Part shown: piece by piece, positions 1 through 7,403 of the stretch | How the letters are laid out: each line of letters starts with the position of its first letter | How positions within the stretch are numbered: position 1 is the first letter of the stretch | Source of the DNA: Candidatus Zixiibacteriota bacterium | GTDB lineage: Bacteria; Zixibacteria; MSB-5A5; GN15; FEB-12 | Length of the DNA: 9,611 nucleotides | Direction of reading: 5' to 3' | Assembly (NCBI GenBank): GCA_022570975.1 | Contig: JACZYS010000057.1 | Location: 1 to 9,611, forward strand | Notes under the pieces: generated by a model | Databases searched by the model: none | What the model saw: the letters and a program-made list of their open reading frames with translations, nothing else | What the model was told of the DNA's origin: nothing | Program-made: the position numbers and the translations under genes

Positions 1-14
1 CTAAGCTTCTTTAG

Positions 15-1070
15 ATGGATATAAGTTTCAGTCAAAGACCGGACAGTCTTGTTGCTCTTACCGAAGTAACCGTGTCCGGCGAAGTATTAAACCCTGATTC
101 ATCGGTGTACTTCGGTGATGGTCAGTTTTTTGCGACAGTTTATGATTCTGAGAGAGAGAAAAGACATTTTATTTTGGACCCCACTGGTAATCCGCTCAGT
201 TTTGTAGATTACAATGTCACCGGGCCATTAATTTTTAGAGGCTCAGGTTTTATTTCATCCGGGCAGTTTGAGTTTAAGTTTATCCCACCGCTGGATATTG
301 GGTTTGGCGGAGTGGGAGCAAAAATTTCCGTATATGCTATTCTGGATGACAAGGATGCCTCCGGTTTGCTTGACTCAATATCCGTCTCGGCCACGATTGC
401 CAATTCATCAGACAGCACCGGCCCGGAGATTACATATCAAATAGGCTCAAATCAAAATTTCTTAAGCGGAGATTATGTCAACAGTAACGATAAGCTAAAA
501 TTGCGAGTCTTTGATTCATCCGGCATAAATTTATCAGGAGGCCTGGGGCATGGAATCTCGCTGGAAATTGACCAAAACTCCGAGTCTCTGATAAACCTGA
601 CCGACCTCTTTGAGTATGACTCCGGAAGCCATTTTGGCGGAAGCATAAATTATCAACTGGCCGGTTTATCGTCAGGAACTCACAGTCTGAAAATAAAAGC
701 ATGGGACAATGCCAATAATTCTTCCGTTATTCAATTTGATTTAAAAGTGGTTACGTCGGGTAAGATTGAGATAGCCGAGCTTTTAAATTATCCCAACCCG
801 ATGAAAGATTCAACTCTTTTTTCATACTCTCTTTCACAGCCGACAGAAAAATTTTCTATTGAAATATTCAGTTTATCGGGAAGAAAAATAAAACGTTTTG
901 AAATAAATAATTTTCAGCCAGCCGGCTATTATCAGGACATCATCTGGTACGGCGTGGATTTTGCCTCTGAGAGGGTTGCAACCGGAGTTTATATTTATAA
1001 GGCGGTTGCATATTCTGCTGTTTCAGGCGAAGTAGCTGAGTCATTCGGAAAAATAATTTTAATTAACTAA
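15..1070 (+). CDS. porU: PorU-like type IX secretion sortase, C-terminal region (N-terminal C25 peptidase part lies upstream)
   Basis: PorU is the cell-surface cysteine (C25, gingipain-type) endopeptidase/sortase of the type IX secretion system; it removes cargo C-terminal signals and attaches cargo to the surface. The 351 residues seen here match only the region after the catalytic domain. An Ig-like beta domain (about 8-130) opens with PDSLVALTEVTVSGEV, and a second beta domain (about 137-245) contains SGINLSGGLGHGISLEID, the GIGHD-like signature typical of PorU, followed by GTHSLKIKAWDNANNSS. A FlgD-like/T9SS C-terminal domain (about 255-351) contains NYPNP, IEIFSLSGRKI and a final GKIILIN strand. 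No catalytic Cys/His is present in the window. The Met at 15 is probably not a true start: it has no Shine-Dalgarno sequence, and homology seems to begin mid-protein. An in-frame TAG stands at 12-14, preceded by codons for KLL that could end a C25 'GDPxLKLL' motif. The gene is therefore interrupted, split or affected by a sequence error. Family assignment is fairly sure; the start is not. Confidence 0.78.
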   Translation: MDISFSQRPDSLVALTEVTVSGEVLNPDSSVYFGDGQFFATVYDSEREKRHFILDPTGNPLSFVDYNVTGPLIFRGSGFISSGQFEFKFIPPLDIGFGGVGAKISVYAILDDKDASGLLDSISVSATIANSSDSTGPEITYQIGSNQNFLSGDYVNSNDKLKLRVFDSSGINLSGGLGHGISLEIDQNSESLINLTDLFEYDSGSHFGGSINYQLAGLSSGTHSLKIKAWDNANNSSVIQFDLKVVTSGKIEIAELLNYPNPMKDSTLFSYSLSQPTEKFSIEIFSLSGRKIKRFEINNFQPAGYYQDIIWYGVDFASERVATGVYIYKAVAYSAVSGEVAESFGKIILIN

Positions 1071-1073
1071 TAT

Positions 1074-1078
1074 GGAGA
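1074..1078 (+). promoter_or_regulatory. Ribosome binding site that sets the PorV-like start at 1087
   Basis: GGAGA at 1074-1078 lies 8-9 bases before the ATG at 1087. The upstream in-frame ATG at 1072 overlaps this site and has only A/T-rich sequence before it. It would also add five residues (METFT) ahead of a normal signal peptide. The start at 1087 is therefore preferred. Confidence 0.7.
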
Positions 1079-1086
1079 CATTTACA

Positions 1087-3927
1087 ATGTTAAGAAAATT
1101 CATTCTGACAACTTTGATGATGGCCCTGATAATGGGGCTGCCGCTAAAATCAAAAGCAGAAATTTCAAAAGCTGCCGTCCTCTTTTTGAGAATTGCAGCC
1201 GGTGCCAGACCGGCAGGTATGGGGGATGCATTTGTCGCTATCGCTGACGATGCCACCGCCACCCACTGGAACCCGGCCGGATTGGGCGCATATCCTCTTT
1301 CCAATAGCTGGAGAGAGACAAGAATACCATCCAATCTATTCTCAAGATCAAATTTCGGCAATAAATCCTCGGTTGTAAAAAACAGCGAAACGCCGTTGGT
1401 TATAAAAGCTTTCGCACCGGTTAAAGTTGGCTCGGGAAGTGACTACCAAAGCTACGATTATTGGATATTGACAAGTCAAGGCATTGCTCGTTATGACAAT
1501 AAAAATTGGTACCCGGACGAAAAATTTGATACCAAGACCAATCAGACTTTAAGAGGTATCGTCACCGGTTACATGAAAATTGAAGATGATGAAGAAGCTG
1601 ATAAGATTATTCACATGATAGCCACAGCCAATTCTTCAAGAACTTCAGAAGAAGTTGCTACTCTCCAAGCCGAAATCCTGAAAATCGTTCCGGCTGACTA
1701 CAGTATGTTAGAGGGCATGAAAACTCACTTTGATAATCTTATTCAGTCATATGATTTGTGCCTTATCAACTGGGAGAGATTCAAGAAAGTAGAAGATATA
1801 TTCAAGGACGCATCCAAAGATGGAAGCTATTCGGAAAGTGAACTGGACAAGATAAACTTTGCGGTGGAAAAATCCAAGAACAGATTTCTTCCCGAAGAAC
1901 TGATTATACCCTATTCATACCTTTTTCAGGGTGAGATAGTTGACATTGCCTCAAGTGTAAAACAACTGGCTGTGGCAACGACCAACGGACTGGTAGTCTT
2001 CAATGGCCGACAGTGGCGGAGTATTGCCGATGAATCACTGCCTTCAAAAAATATTACTTCGCTCTTTTCATTAAATGACATTATTTATGTTGGTACCGAT
2101 AAAGGTATCGTTCAGTATAACGGCCTTAAGGTTGTTCCTTTTGCCGACAACAGTGTGATTCCCGAAGGACCTGTTAGCGCAATGGGAGGAAAAACAAAAA
2201 ATTCTCTCTGGGCCGTTATAAATGATGATCTCTATTTCTTCAATGGCAAAAGATGGAGCAATTCTCATCCTTACAAAATGGTCATTGATGATTCTGCTGA
2301 AAAAATTGCCAAGAAATTTTCACTTTATGGTACTGAAAAAGAAGCAGCCATGTTCATCGACAAACTTATGGCCGCCAACATGACTTCTGTTGTTGACAGG
2401 TTAATAGAGGTTGAGTTAGAAGAGCACAAAGAATCTCCGGTGGAAGGATTAACGCCGGGTTTACTTTCTGAAGCCACCGAAGAAACGAGCGAGACTAATG
2501 TGACTACCGAGACCGAAACTGTAGATGAAACAACTACGGAAACAAAAGTTGCCGAATTAGTTTTACCGGATGATACTGTCAACGAACAGTTTGATATTGG
2601 CAAACAAGAGCCCGGTACAGTGATAAAGGTTCCTTATGTTGGCCAGATTAAGGGAAAAGTTTACAATATTCATGTTGACCTGTACAACAATCTCTGGCTG
2701 GGAACCGAATATGGGATTTTTAAGTTTGACGACACCCACTGGCAGTCTCCCGGTTACACAGAATATGTTGTTAAAGACGGAGAGACAGTTGAAGATATAG
2801 TTAACAAGAAAAAAGTCAGCACCGGTATGTCAAAAGCAAGATACACGCAAGTATTGAAAGATATCAACGACCTTACCACAGATGAACTGGCCAGTGGAAC
2901 AAAAATTAAAATTTACAAGAACCCATCAGCGATTGCTACCAACATGATCGCATCGATTGGTTCTACGGTATTGTTTGCCACCAATTCAGGATTGCTTCAA
3001 TATGACGGTAAAAAATGGCGCCGGTTTGATTTAAAGGGAATGGGTGATTCAAAAGTGCTGGCCATTAGAACTCTTGGTGACGAACTCTGGATTGTCAGTG
3101 ACGAAAAATTTATTGCCCGGGCCAACGGTAAGTCAGAGCTTACGGCCATGCATGTCAATTGGCTTCCGGAACTGGCCGACGACCTCTACTATGAATACCT
3201 GGGTGTTGTTACACACCTTAATGGGATTGGCACAGTAGGAATAAATGCCACCTTCATTACCTATGGTTCAATAGTGAGAACGGACGATCAACAGACCGTT
3301 CTTGGAACTTTTGAACCGTTTGATGTTGCCCTTACCTTTTCATACGGTTCACCGCTTACCGGGAATCTCAAAGGCGGAATCTCGGCCAAGTTAATTTATT
3401 CTCGCCTTTCAAGTCAGGGTGCCGGCCAGGAGTTAGGCGAGGGAACAGCAACAGCATTTGCATTTGATCTTGGTTTACTCTATTCAGTAACTTCAAAATT
3501 AAATCTTGGTATGGCGGTAACTAATATTGGCCCCAGAATGTCATATATTGATGCCGCTCAATCTGACCCGCTGCCAACAAACTTGGCTTTAGGTTTTGCT
3601 TACAAAGTTCTGCGTTCCGATTACTACCAGCTTTTGGTTACTGCCGAAGGCAACAAGCAGCTGGTCGGAAAGATTAATGGAATAAAAGATTTTGGCAACC
3701 CCAGTGAGGGATTAGTGTTAAACGGCGGTGCGGAATTCGAATACGCCAACCTCCTTGCCTTGCGGGCCGGTTATATTTATGATGAAGAGGGAGAATTGAA
3801 AGCCTTTACTCTTGGATTTGGTTTGAAGCCTTTGGAATTTCTCAAAGCAGACTTCGCCTATATTCCAAGTAATGAAAACGTGGTGCTGGCTAATACCCTC
3901 CGCTTCTCATTAACTTTTTCGCTTTAA
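1087..3927 (+). CDS. porV: PorV/PorQ-family outer-membrane barrel protein with inserted seven-motif propeller and LysM-like domain
   Basis: PorV is a FadL-type outer-membrane beta-barrel that carries T9SS cargo from the translocon to the PorU sortase. This protein has 946 residues, against roughly 350-400 for ordinary family members. It has a signal peptide (1-24, cleavage near SKA/E). The family N-terminal hatch follows at about 26-69 (AAVLFLRIAAGARPAGMGDA, then DDATATHWNPAGLG). The barrel resumes at about 687 (AMHVNWLPELADDLYYEYLG) and runs to the end, closing with SLTFSL and a terminal Leu. The roughly 610 residues between are foreign to the family. They hold seven propeller-type motifs (about 125-142, 294-313, 332-352, 374-393, 536-555, 628-647, 667-684), a helical segment with an EF-hand-like loop (160-275), a second helical segment (about 402-450), a Thr/Glu-rich linker (461-490) and a LysM-like domain (558-612). 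It lies 16 bases after the PorU-like gene and 23 bases before the peptidase. The barrel identity is secure; acting as a true PorV shuttle, rather than as another PorV/PorQ paralogue, is inferred from the neighbours. Confidence 0.82.
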   Translation: MLRKFILTTLMMALIMGLPLKSKAEISKAAVLFLRIAAGARPAGMGDAFVAIADDATATHWNPAGLGAYPLSNSWRETRIPSNLFSRSNFGNKSSVVKNSETPLVIKAFAPVKVGSGSDYQSYDYWILTSQGIARYDNKNWYPDEKFDTKTNQTLRGIVTGYMKIEDDEEADKIIHMIATANSSRTSEEVATLQAEILKIVPADYSMLEGMKTHFDNLIQSYDLCLINWERFKKVEDIFKDASKDGSYSESELDKINFAVEKSKNRFLPEELIIPYSYLFQGEIVDIASSVKQLAVATTNGLVVFNGRQWRSIADESLPSKNITSLFSLNDIIYVGTDKGIVQYNGLKVVPFADNSVIPEGPVSAMGGKTKNSLWAVINDDLYFFNGKRWSNSHPYKMVIDDSAEKIAKKFSLYGTEKEAAMFIDKLMAANMTSVVDRLIEVELEEHKESPVEGLTPGLLSEATEETSETNVTTETETVDETTTETKVAELVLPDDTVNEQFDIGKQEPGTVIKVPYVGQIKGKVYNIHVDLYNNLWLGTEYGIFKFDDTHWQSPGYTEYVVKDGETVEDIVNKKKVSTGMSKARYTQVLKDINDLTTDELASGTKIKIYKNPSAIATNMIASIGSTVLFATNSGLLQYDGKKWRRFDLKGMGDSKVLAIRTLGDELWIVSDEKFIARANGKSELTAMHVNWLPELADDLYYEYLGVVTHLNGIGTVGINATFITYGSIVRTDDQQTVLGTFEPFDVALTFSYGSPLTGNLKGGISAKLIYSRLSSQGAGQELGEGTATAFAFDLGLLYSVTSKLNLGMAVTNIGPRMSYIDAAQSDPLPTNLALGFAYKVLRSDYYQLLVTAEGNKQLVGKINGIKDFGNPSEGLVLNGGAEFEYANLLALRAGYIYDEEGELKAFTLGFGLKPLEFLKADFAYIPSNENVVLANTLRFSLTFSL
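1312..3144 (+). other. Inserted propeller/LysM region within the PorV-like protein
   Basis: This covers residues about 76-686 of the PorV-like protein, between the WNPAGLG hatch and the first recognisable barrel strand. Seven repeats follow the Reg_prop-like pattern 'W/V-x-G/A-T-x-x-G-hydrophobic-x-x-Y/F-D/N-G-x-x-W'; examples are LAVATTNGLVVFNGRQW, IIYVGTDKGIVQYNG, LWLGTEYGIFKFDDTHW and VLFATNSGLLQYDGKKW. Seven copies would make one closed propeller. A helical segment interrupts it after motif 1, a helical segment plus the acidic linker after motif 4, and the LysM-like domain after motif 5. The boundaries are approximate, and the seventh motif (LWIVSDEKFIARANGK) is the weakest. Confidence 0.7.
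2758..2922 (+). other. LysM-like domain within the PorV-like protein
   Basis: Residues 558-612 begin TEYVVKDGETVEDIVNKKKV, which fits the LysM start 'Y-x-V-x-x-G-D/E-T-hydrophobic-x-x-I-A'. They continue through a helix with an N-D-L (KDINDLT) segment and end LASGTKIKIY, matching the LysM finish 'I-x-x-G-Q-x-L-x-I'. The middle has a few extra residues (STGMSKARYTQVL). LysM domains bind N-acetylglucosamine-containing glycans such as peptidoglycan; binding here is inferred from the family. Confidence 0.65.
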
Positions 3928-3940
3928 AACTGACTGAATA

Positions 3941-3945
3941 GGGAG
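3941..3945 (+). promoter_or_regulatory. Ribosome binding site supporting a TTG start at 3951
   Basis: GGGAG lies five bases before TTG at 3951. No in-frame ATG exists until residue 110, far past the signal peptide and into the mature protein. The TTG start is therefore well supported. Confidence 0.75.
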
Positions 3946-3950
3946 CAGAT

Positions 3951-6900
3951 TTGAGATTAAAGAGACTTTATGTCTATGTCTTTTTGTATTTGATTTTGGG
4001 TTTATCTCTGGCTGACAGGATTTTGGCCGGAGATAAACTTTTATCTATAGAAAAAAAAATATCAATCCCAAGTGTAATTGATGGTGAAGTACACCATCGC
4101 TGCCTGACACCTGCAATCGGTAAGACAATTACTTTCCCGGTTGAAAGAAAAAACCCGTGGTCACTTCCGTCCAAAGCCCTTTCATCCAGCTATCAAAAAA
4201 ATATCAACATTCTGGTATTGAGATTCAATTTCAAGCTTGAGAGTCCGGACAACATTAACACCACCGGATTAGGGCATATGGATCTTAGTCGAGATTCAGC
4301 AGATTTCTTTGATGCCAACGGTCACTATATTGACCCGCCCCCCAGAGATTCATTGTATTTTGACTCCCACATGAAAGCAATGAGCAGGTATTATGAAAAA
4401 GTTTCTGAAGGTAAACTGACTTTTAGCTGGGATATTTTTCCGCCCGGTAATGATTCAATTTATGAACTTCCGCAGGAGATGTCATATTATGCTGCCTGTT
4501 TGGATACCTTGCCGGTAGAAACCGGATTCAAAGAAGTTGTCAAAGGGTTAGAGAGATATTTTGTAGATTGTTTGCAGCTCAGTGATACAACTTCTCCGGA
4601 AATAGATTTCAGCCAATATGAATCAATATTTTTATTCCACGCCGGCGCCGACCAACAGAATAATATTGGTTTTCCACAAACCTGTTCAGATATGTTTACC
4701 GGTTTTATTCGGTTTGGTGATTCCATTCAGGTTGATGACACCACCATCTTTGTAGGCGGCCTTCCTGTTGACAGCGGTGCCGTTAAACTTCGTACAGCTT
4801 TGCTAATGCCGGAAACGGCCAGTCAGGACAATCGGGCAACAGCTTTAAACGCTGTTATAGCTCATGAGTTTGGTCATCAGCTGGGTCTGCCGGACTTATA
4901 CCGGACCGGCAATTTCAGAACTCAGATTGGGGACTTTGCCCTCATGGACAACAACGGCGGAGGAACCGGAATTGAGTTCCCCGGCTTTACCGTTGGTTCT
5001 ACAAAAGGAGTCAATCCGGTTTTCCCTTGTGCCTGGTCAAGGGCCTTTCTTGGATTTATTGAAGTCCGAGATTACCGGCAGGGTGATGATATATATCTGG
5101 TTGCGGCCGAAGTTGTATCTGACAGCCTAAAAGCAGCCAGAATTCCTATCTCAGATGATGAGTATTATTTAATTGAAAACAGGATTCAGGAATTTGACGG
5201 AAAGACGACTTTCATTTTGGCTGATTCCAATACCTCCGTTATTCAGGGTCTGGTTGATACAAACCGAACTTTTACCGGAGAATATGACCATCTCATGCCC
5301 GGCTCAGGCGTAATTATTTACCATGTAGATGAATCTGTAGCCAGAGCTGACCGGAATAACAATGGGGTTAGTAATTTTTTTGAAAACCAGTTACAATGGG
5401 ATCATGAAAATAGATTCATCAGGATAGTAGAAGCTGATGGAATTGTAGACTTGGGAGGGTTTTATAACCGGGGCTTTGGCTCTGAAGATGATTTGTACCG
5501 CGAAGACAGAAACAACTCTCTGACCCCAAACAGCAACCCGCCATCGATCGACAACACCGGAAATGACAGCCACATCAGGATTACTAATATCAGAAGAGAC
5601 ACGGCCATAGTTAACTTACAACTTACCGTTTTGGACTCGGTTGTCAGATTTGATGTTGAAACAGACGGATTGGTAGAGAATTTTCCAGTTCGTATAGGCT
5701 ATCCAATAAACCCTAATTCCAGATTTATTCTTATTGACAGTTCAGGGGTTGATACGTTGCTATTCAGTTATCCGTCGCTGGCACCATTAGCCGATGATAT
5801 TAATAAAGATGGGAAAGAAGAAATAATTGCTGCTTCCGGGTTTATTGTCTCTGTTATGTCAACTTCAGGTGATATTTTTATCAGAACCGAGCTTGGCTGC
5901 GACACCTGTATTATTTATATAGATTCATCCCACTCTCGTTATGAAGGGTCTGCTGCCGGAGTAGTTGATGGACGAGAGTACGCGCGGGGGGAGGCCTTTG
6001 TTGTTCCGGTTTATTTTCTTGCCCCCAATTTTCTCACTACCGCCCCGGCCACCGGAGATTTTGGTCTGGCTGACTCGGCAAAACTTGTCGCTGTCGGATT
6101 TTTGTATAGCATAGATTCCGGGGGAGTGGTACTGCATTCTTTTAATGACGACAATTTTGATGCTCAGGCTGATAATTATATGACCATTCCGGTAACTGGA
6201 ATACCGGTAGCCATCAATTTTGGTGATATCCTTTATATTGTAACAGATAAGGGGAATATTTATTTTAAAGACAGTTATGATCTAACCGAGGCAAAATCAG
6301 TCGCTGCCAATTATGATACTTTATACGGCGCTACCAGACTAAATTCAGACTTAATCTTATTGACTGAAACCAACTTAATGTCTGAAATAAAATACTACAG
6401 TTACTCAGACAGCACCGTCACCACTTTCCCACTTTCAAATTCTTACAACCTTGGACCGGTTATAGCTGACCTCAATCTTGACGGCTTGCCGGAAATTATC
6501 TGCGCTTCTTCAGCAGGAGAAATAATTTTCCTGACCATGGACACAAATTCTTTCTCCCCCACAACCGGTGCTCCTGCAATTACAGAGCTAAATAGCAAAA
6601 ACACCGGAAGAACATTCCTGAAAAGACCGGTTATTGCTGATGTTGACTTGGACGGTTATCCGGACGTGCTCTTAGCAGGTGTCAACGAAATTCATGCCTA
6701 TGATGACCGGTTGATATCAAAGATAAATTATCCTCACCGCTTCTATGACAAATTCCCCAACGACAGTGTCATTGCCTCCCCAATAGTTGCCGACATCGAA
6801 GGCGGAGGTCTTCCGGAAATTATATCCCCAACTGCTGTGGGAAATATTTATTCGTTCGGCTCCGGAGACAGCTATGGTTTTCCCCTTTCCGCAGGTGAGG

Positions 6901-7391
6901 CCAGTTACGGCTCGGCTTTGGTTATCTCTGATTCGGCGGGAAACGGAATGCTTGGTTATTCAGGCGATGACGGCTGGTTTTATCTATGGGATTTTTGGGC
7001 TTCCCCCCTTGACACTTCCAAATCATTCTGGAGGATGGCCGGTGCTGATCCATCCGGTTCCTATAATTTTAATCAGGGAAGACTTCCGGCAATAACCCAA
7101 TACGAAAATCTCTTAGCTGATGAAGACTTCTTCAACTACCCTAATCCGGTAACCGACGGAGAAACCACTATCAGGTACTTCCTTGGCAAACAGGCAACAT
7201 CAGTTAATATTTCAATATTTGACATGTCCGGTTTCGAAATTATAAGTTTTGCCGGTTCAACTTCCGAGCGAGAAAATGAAGAGATCTGGAAATGCAATGA
7301 CATTACCCCCGGTATTTATAGATGCGTGATTAGGGTTGACTTCGGGGATGTTACAGAAAATGCTTTTACAGATATTGCGGTAATAAGATAA
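3951..7391 (+). CDS. Secreted M6-family zinc metalloprotease with FG-GAP-like repeats and T9SS-type C-terminal domain
   Basis: This is a probable extracellular protease of the immune-inhibitor-A (M6) family, 1146 residues, with a TTG start and a signal peptide (1 to about 26). The catalytic region is about 85-560. Its zinc motif HEFGHQLGLPD at 305-315 gives ligands H305 and H309, catalytic E306 and probable third ligand D315. This is followed by GDFALMDNNGGG with a Met-turn candidate (M332), a conserved AWSRAFLGF segment (361-369) and the M6-typical YYLIENR (405-411). The region from about 600 to 1050 contains at least four FG-GAP/VCBS-like motifs: ADDINKDGKEEII (614), ADLNLDGLPEII (839), ADVDLDGYPDVLL (896) and ADIEGGGLPEII (947). 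These suggest a propeller-like, possibly calcium-binding, adhesive stalk. The last 85 residues form a FlgD-like domain (YPNPV, then ISIFDMSGFEI) with a C1115/C1125 pair. Together with the sortase and barrel genes next door, this suggests a T9SS cargo. The substrate is unknown. Confidence 0.85.
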   Translation: MRLKRLYVYVFLYLILGLSLADRILAGDKLLSIEKKISIPSVIDGEVHHRCLTPAIGKTITFPVERKNPWSLPSKALSSSYQKNINILVLRFNFKLESPDNINTTGLGHMDLSRDSADFFDANGHYIDPPPRDSLYFDSHMKAMSRYYEKVSEGKLTFSWDIFPPGNDSIYELPQEMSYYAACLDTLPVETGFKEVVKGLERYFVDCLQLSDTTSPEIDFSQYESIFLFHAGADQQNNIGFPQTCSDMFTGFIRFGDSIQVDDTTIFVGGLPVDSGAVKLRTALLMPETASQDNRATALNAVIAHEFGHQLGLPDLYRTGNFRTQIGDFALMDNNGGGTGIEFPGFTVGSTKGVNPVFPCAWSRAFLGFIEVRDYRQGDDIYLVAAEVVSDSLKAARIPISDDEYYLIENRIQEFDGKTTFILADSNTSVIQGLVDTNRTFTGEYDHLMPGSGVIIYHVDESVARADRNNNGVSNFFENQLQWDHENRFIRIVEADGIVDLGGFYNRGFGSEDDLYREDRNNSLTPNSNPPSIDNTGNDSHIRITNIRRDTAIVNLQLTVLDSVVRFDVETDGLVENFPVRIGYPINPNSRFILIDSSGVDTLLFSYPSLAPLADDINKDGKEEIIAASGFIVSVMSTSGDIFIRTELGCDTCIIYIDSSHSRYEGSAAGVVDGREYARGEAFVVPVYFLAPNFLTTAPATGDFGLADSAKLVAVGFLYSIDSGGVVLHSFNDDNFDAQADNYMTIPVTGIPVAINFGDILYIVTDKGNIYFKDSYDLTEAKSVAANYDTLYGATRLNSDLILLTETNLMSEIKYYSYSDSTVTTFPLSNSYNLGPVIADLNLDGLPEIICASSAGEIIFLTMDTNSFSPTTGAPAITELNSKNTGRTFLKRPVIADVDLDGYPDVLLAGVNEIHAYDDRLISKINYPHRFYDKFPNDSVIASPIVADIEGGGLPEIISPTAVGNIYSFGSGDSYGFPLSAGEASYGSALVISDSAGNGMLGYSGDDGWFYLWDFWASPLDTSKSFWRMAGADPSGSYNFNQGRLPAITQYENLLADEDFFNYPNPVTDGETTIRYFLGKQATSVNISIFDMSGFEIISFAGSTSERENEEIWKCNDITPGIYRCVIRVDFGDVTENAFTDIAVIR
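7128..7391 (+). other. FlgD-like / type IX sorting-type C-terminal domain of the M6 protease
   Basis: Residues about 1060-1146 (FFNYPNPVTDGETTIRYFL, then VNISIFDMSG, then TPGIYRCVIRV, ending AVIR) match the FlgD-like/T9SS type A sorting-domain pattern. That pattern is a YPNP entry, an 'I-Y/F-D-x-S/T-G' turn, a 'PGIY' strand and a short final strand. The PorU-like protein carries a related domain at 777-1070. In known T9SS organisms this domain directs export through the outer membrane; that role here is inferred. Confidence 0.72.
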
Positions 7392-7393
7392 AC

Positions 7394-7397
7394 GGAG
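7394..7397 (+). promoter_or_regulatory. Ribosome binding site for the first PGLG-motif protein
   Basis: GGAG, extended by AAGG at 7398-7401, precedes the ATG at 7404 with six bases between GGAG and ATG. It lies in the 12-base gap after the protease stop codon and fixes this start. Confidence 0.65.
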
Positions 7398-7403
7398 AAG
7401 GCG

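Noticed and set aside
1072..1086. ATG at 1072 as the start of the PorV-like gene
   Set aside because: It has no ribosome binding site and its first codons themselves contain the GGAG that serves the ATG at 1087, which begins a normal signal peptide.
2325..2603. Minus-strand open frame rich in Ser, Thr and Val
   Set aside because: It mirrors the Thr/Glu-rich linker of the PorV-like gene. It has no ribosome binding site or domain and lies wholly within a well-supported gene.
4864..5130. Overlapping + strand open frame inside the protease gene
   Set aside because: It is out of frame over the zinc-motif region of the M6 protease, where the main frame is strongly conserved; no signal or domain is seen.
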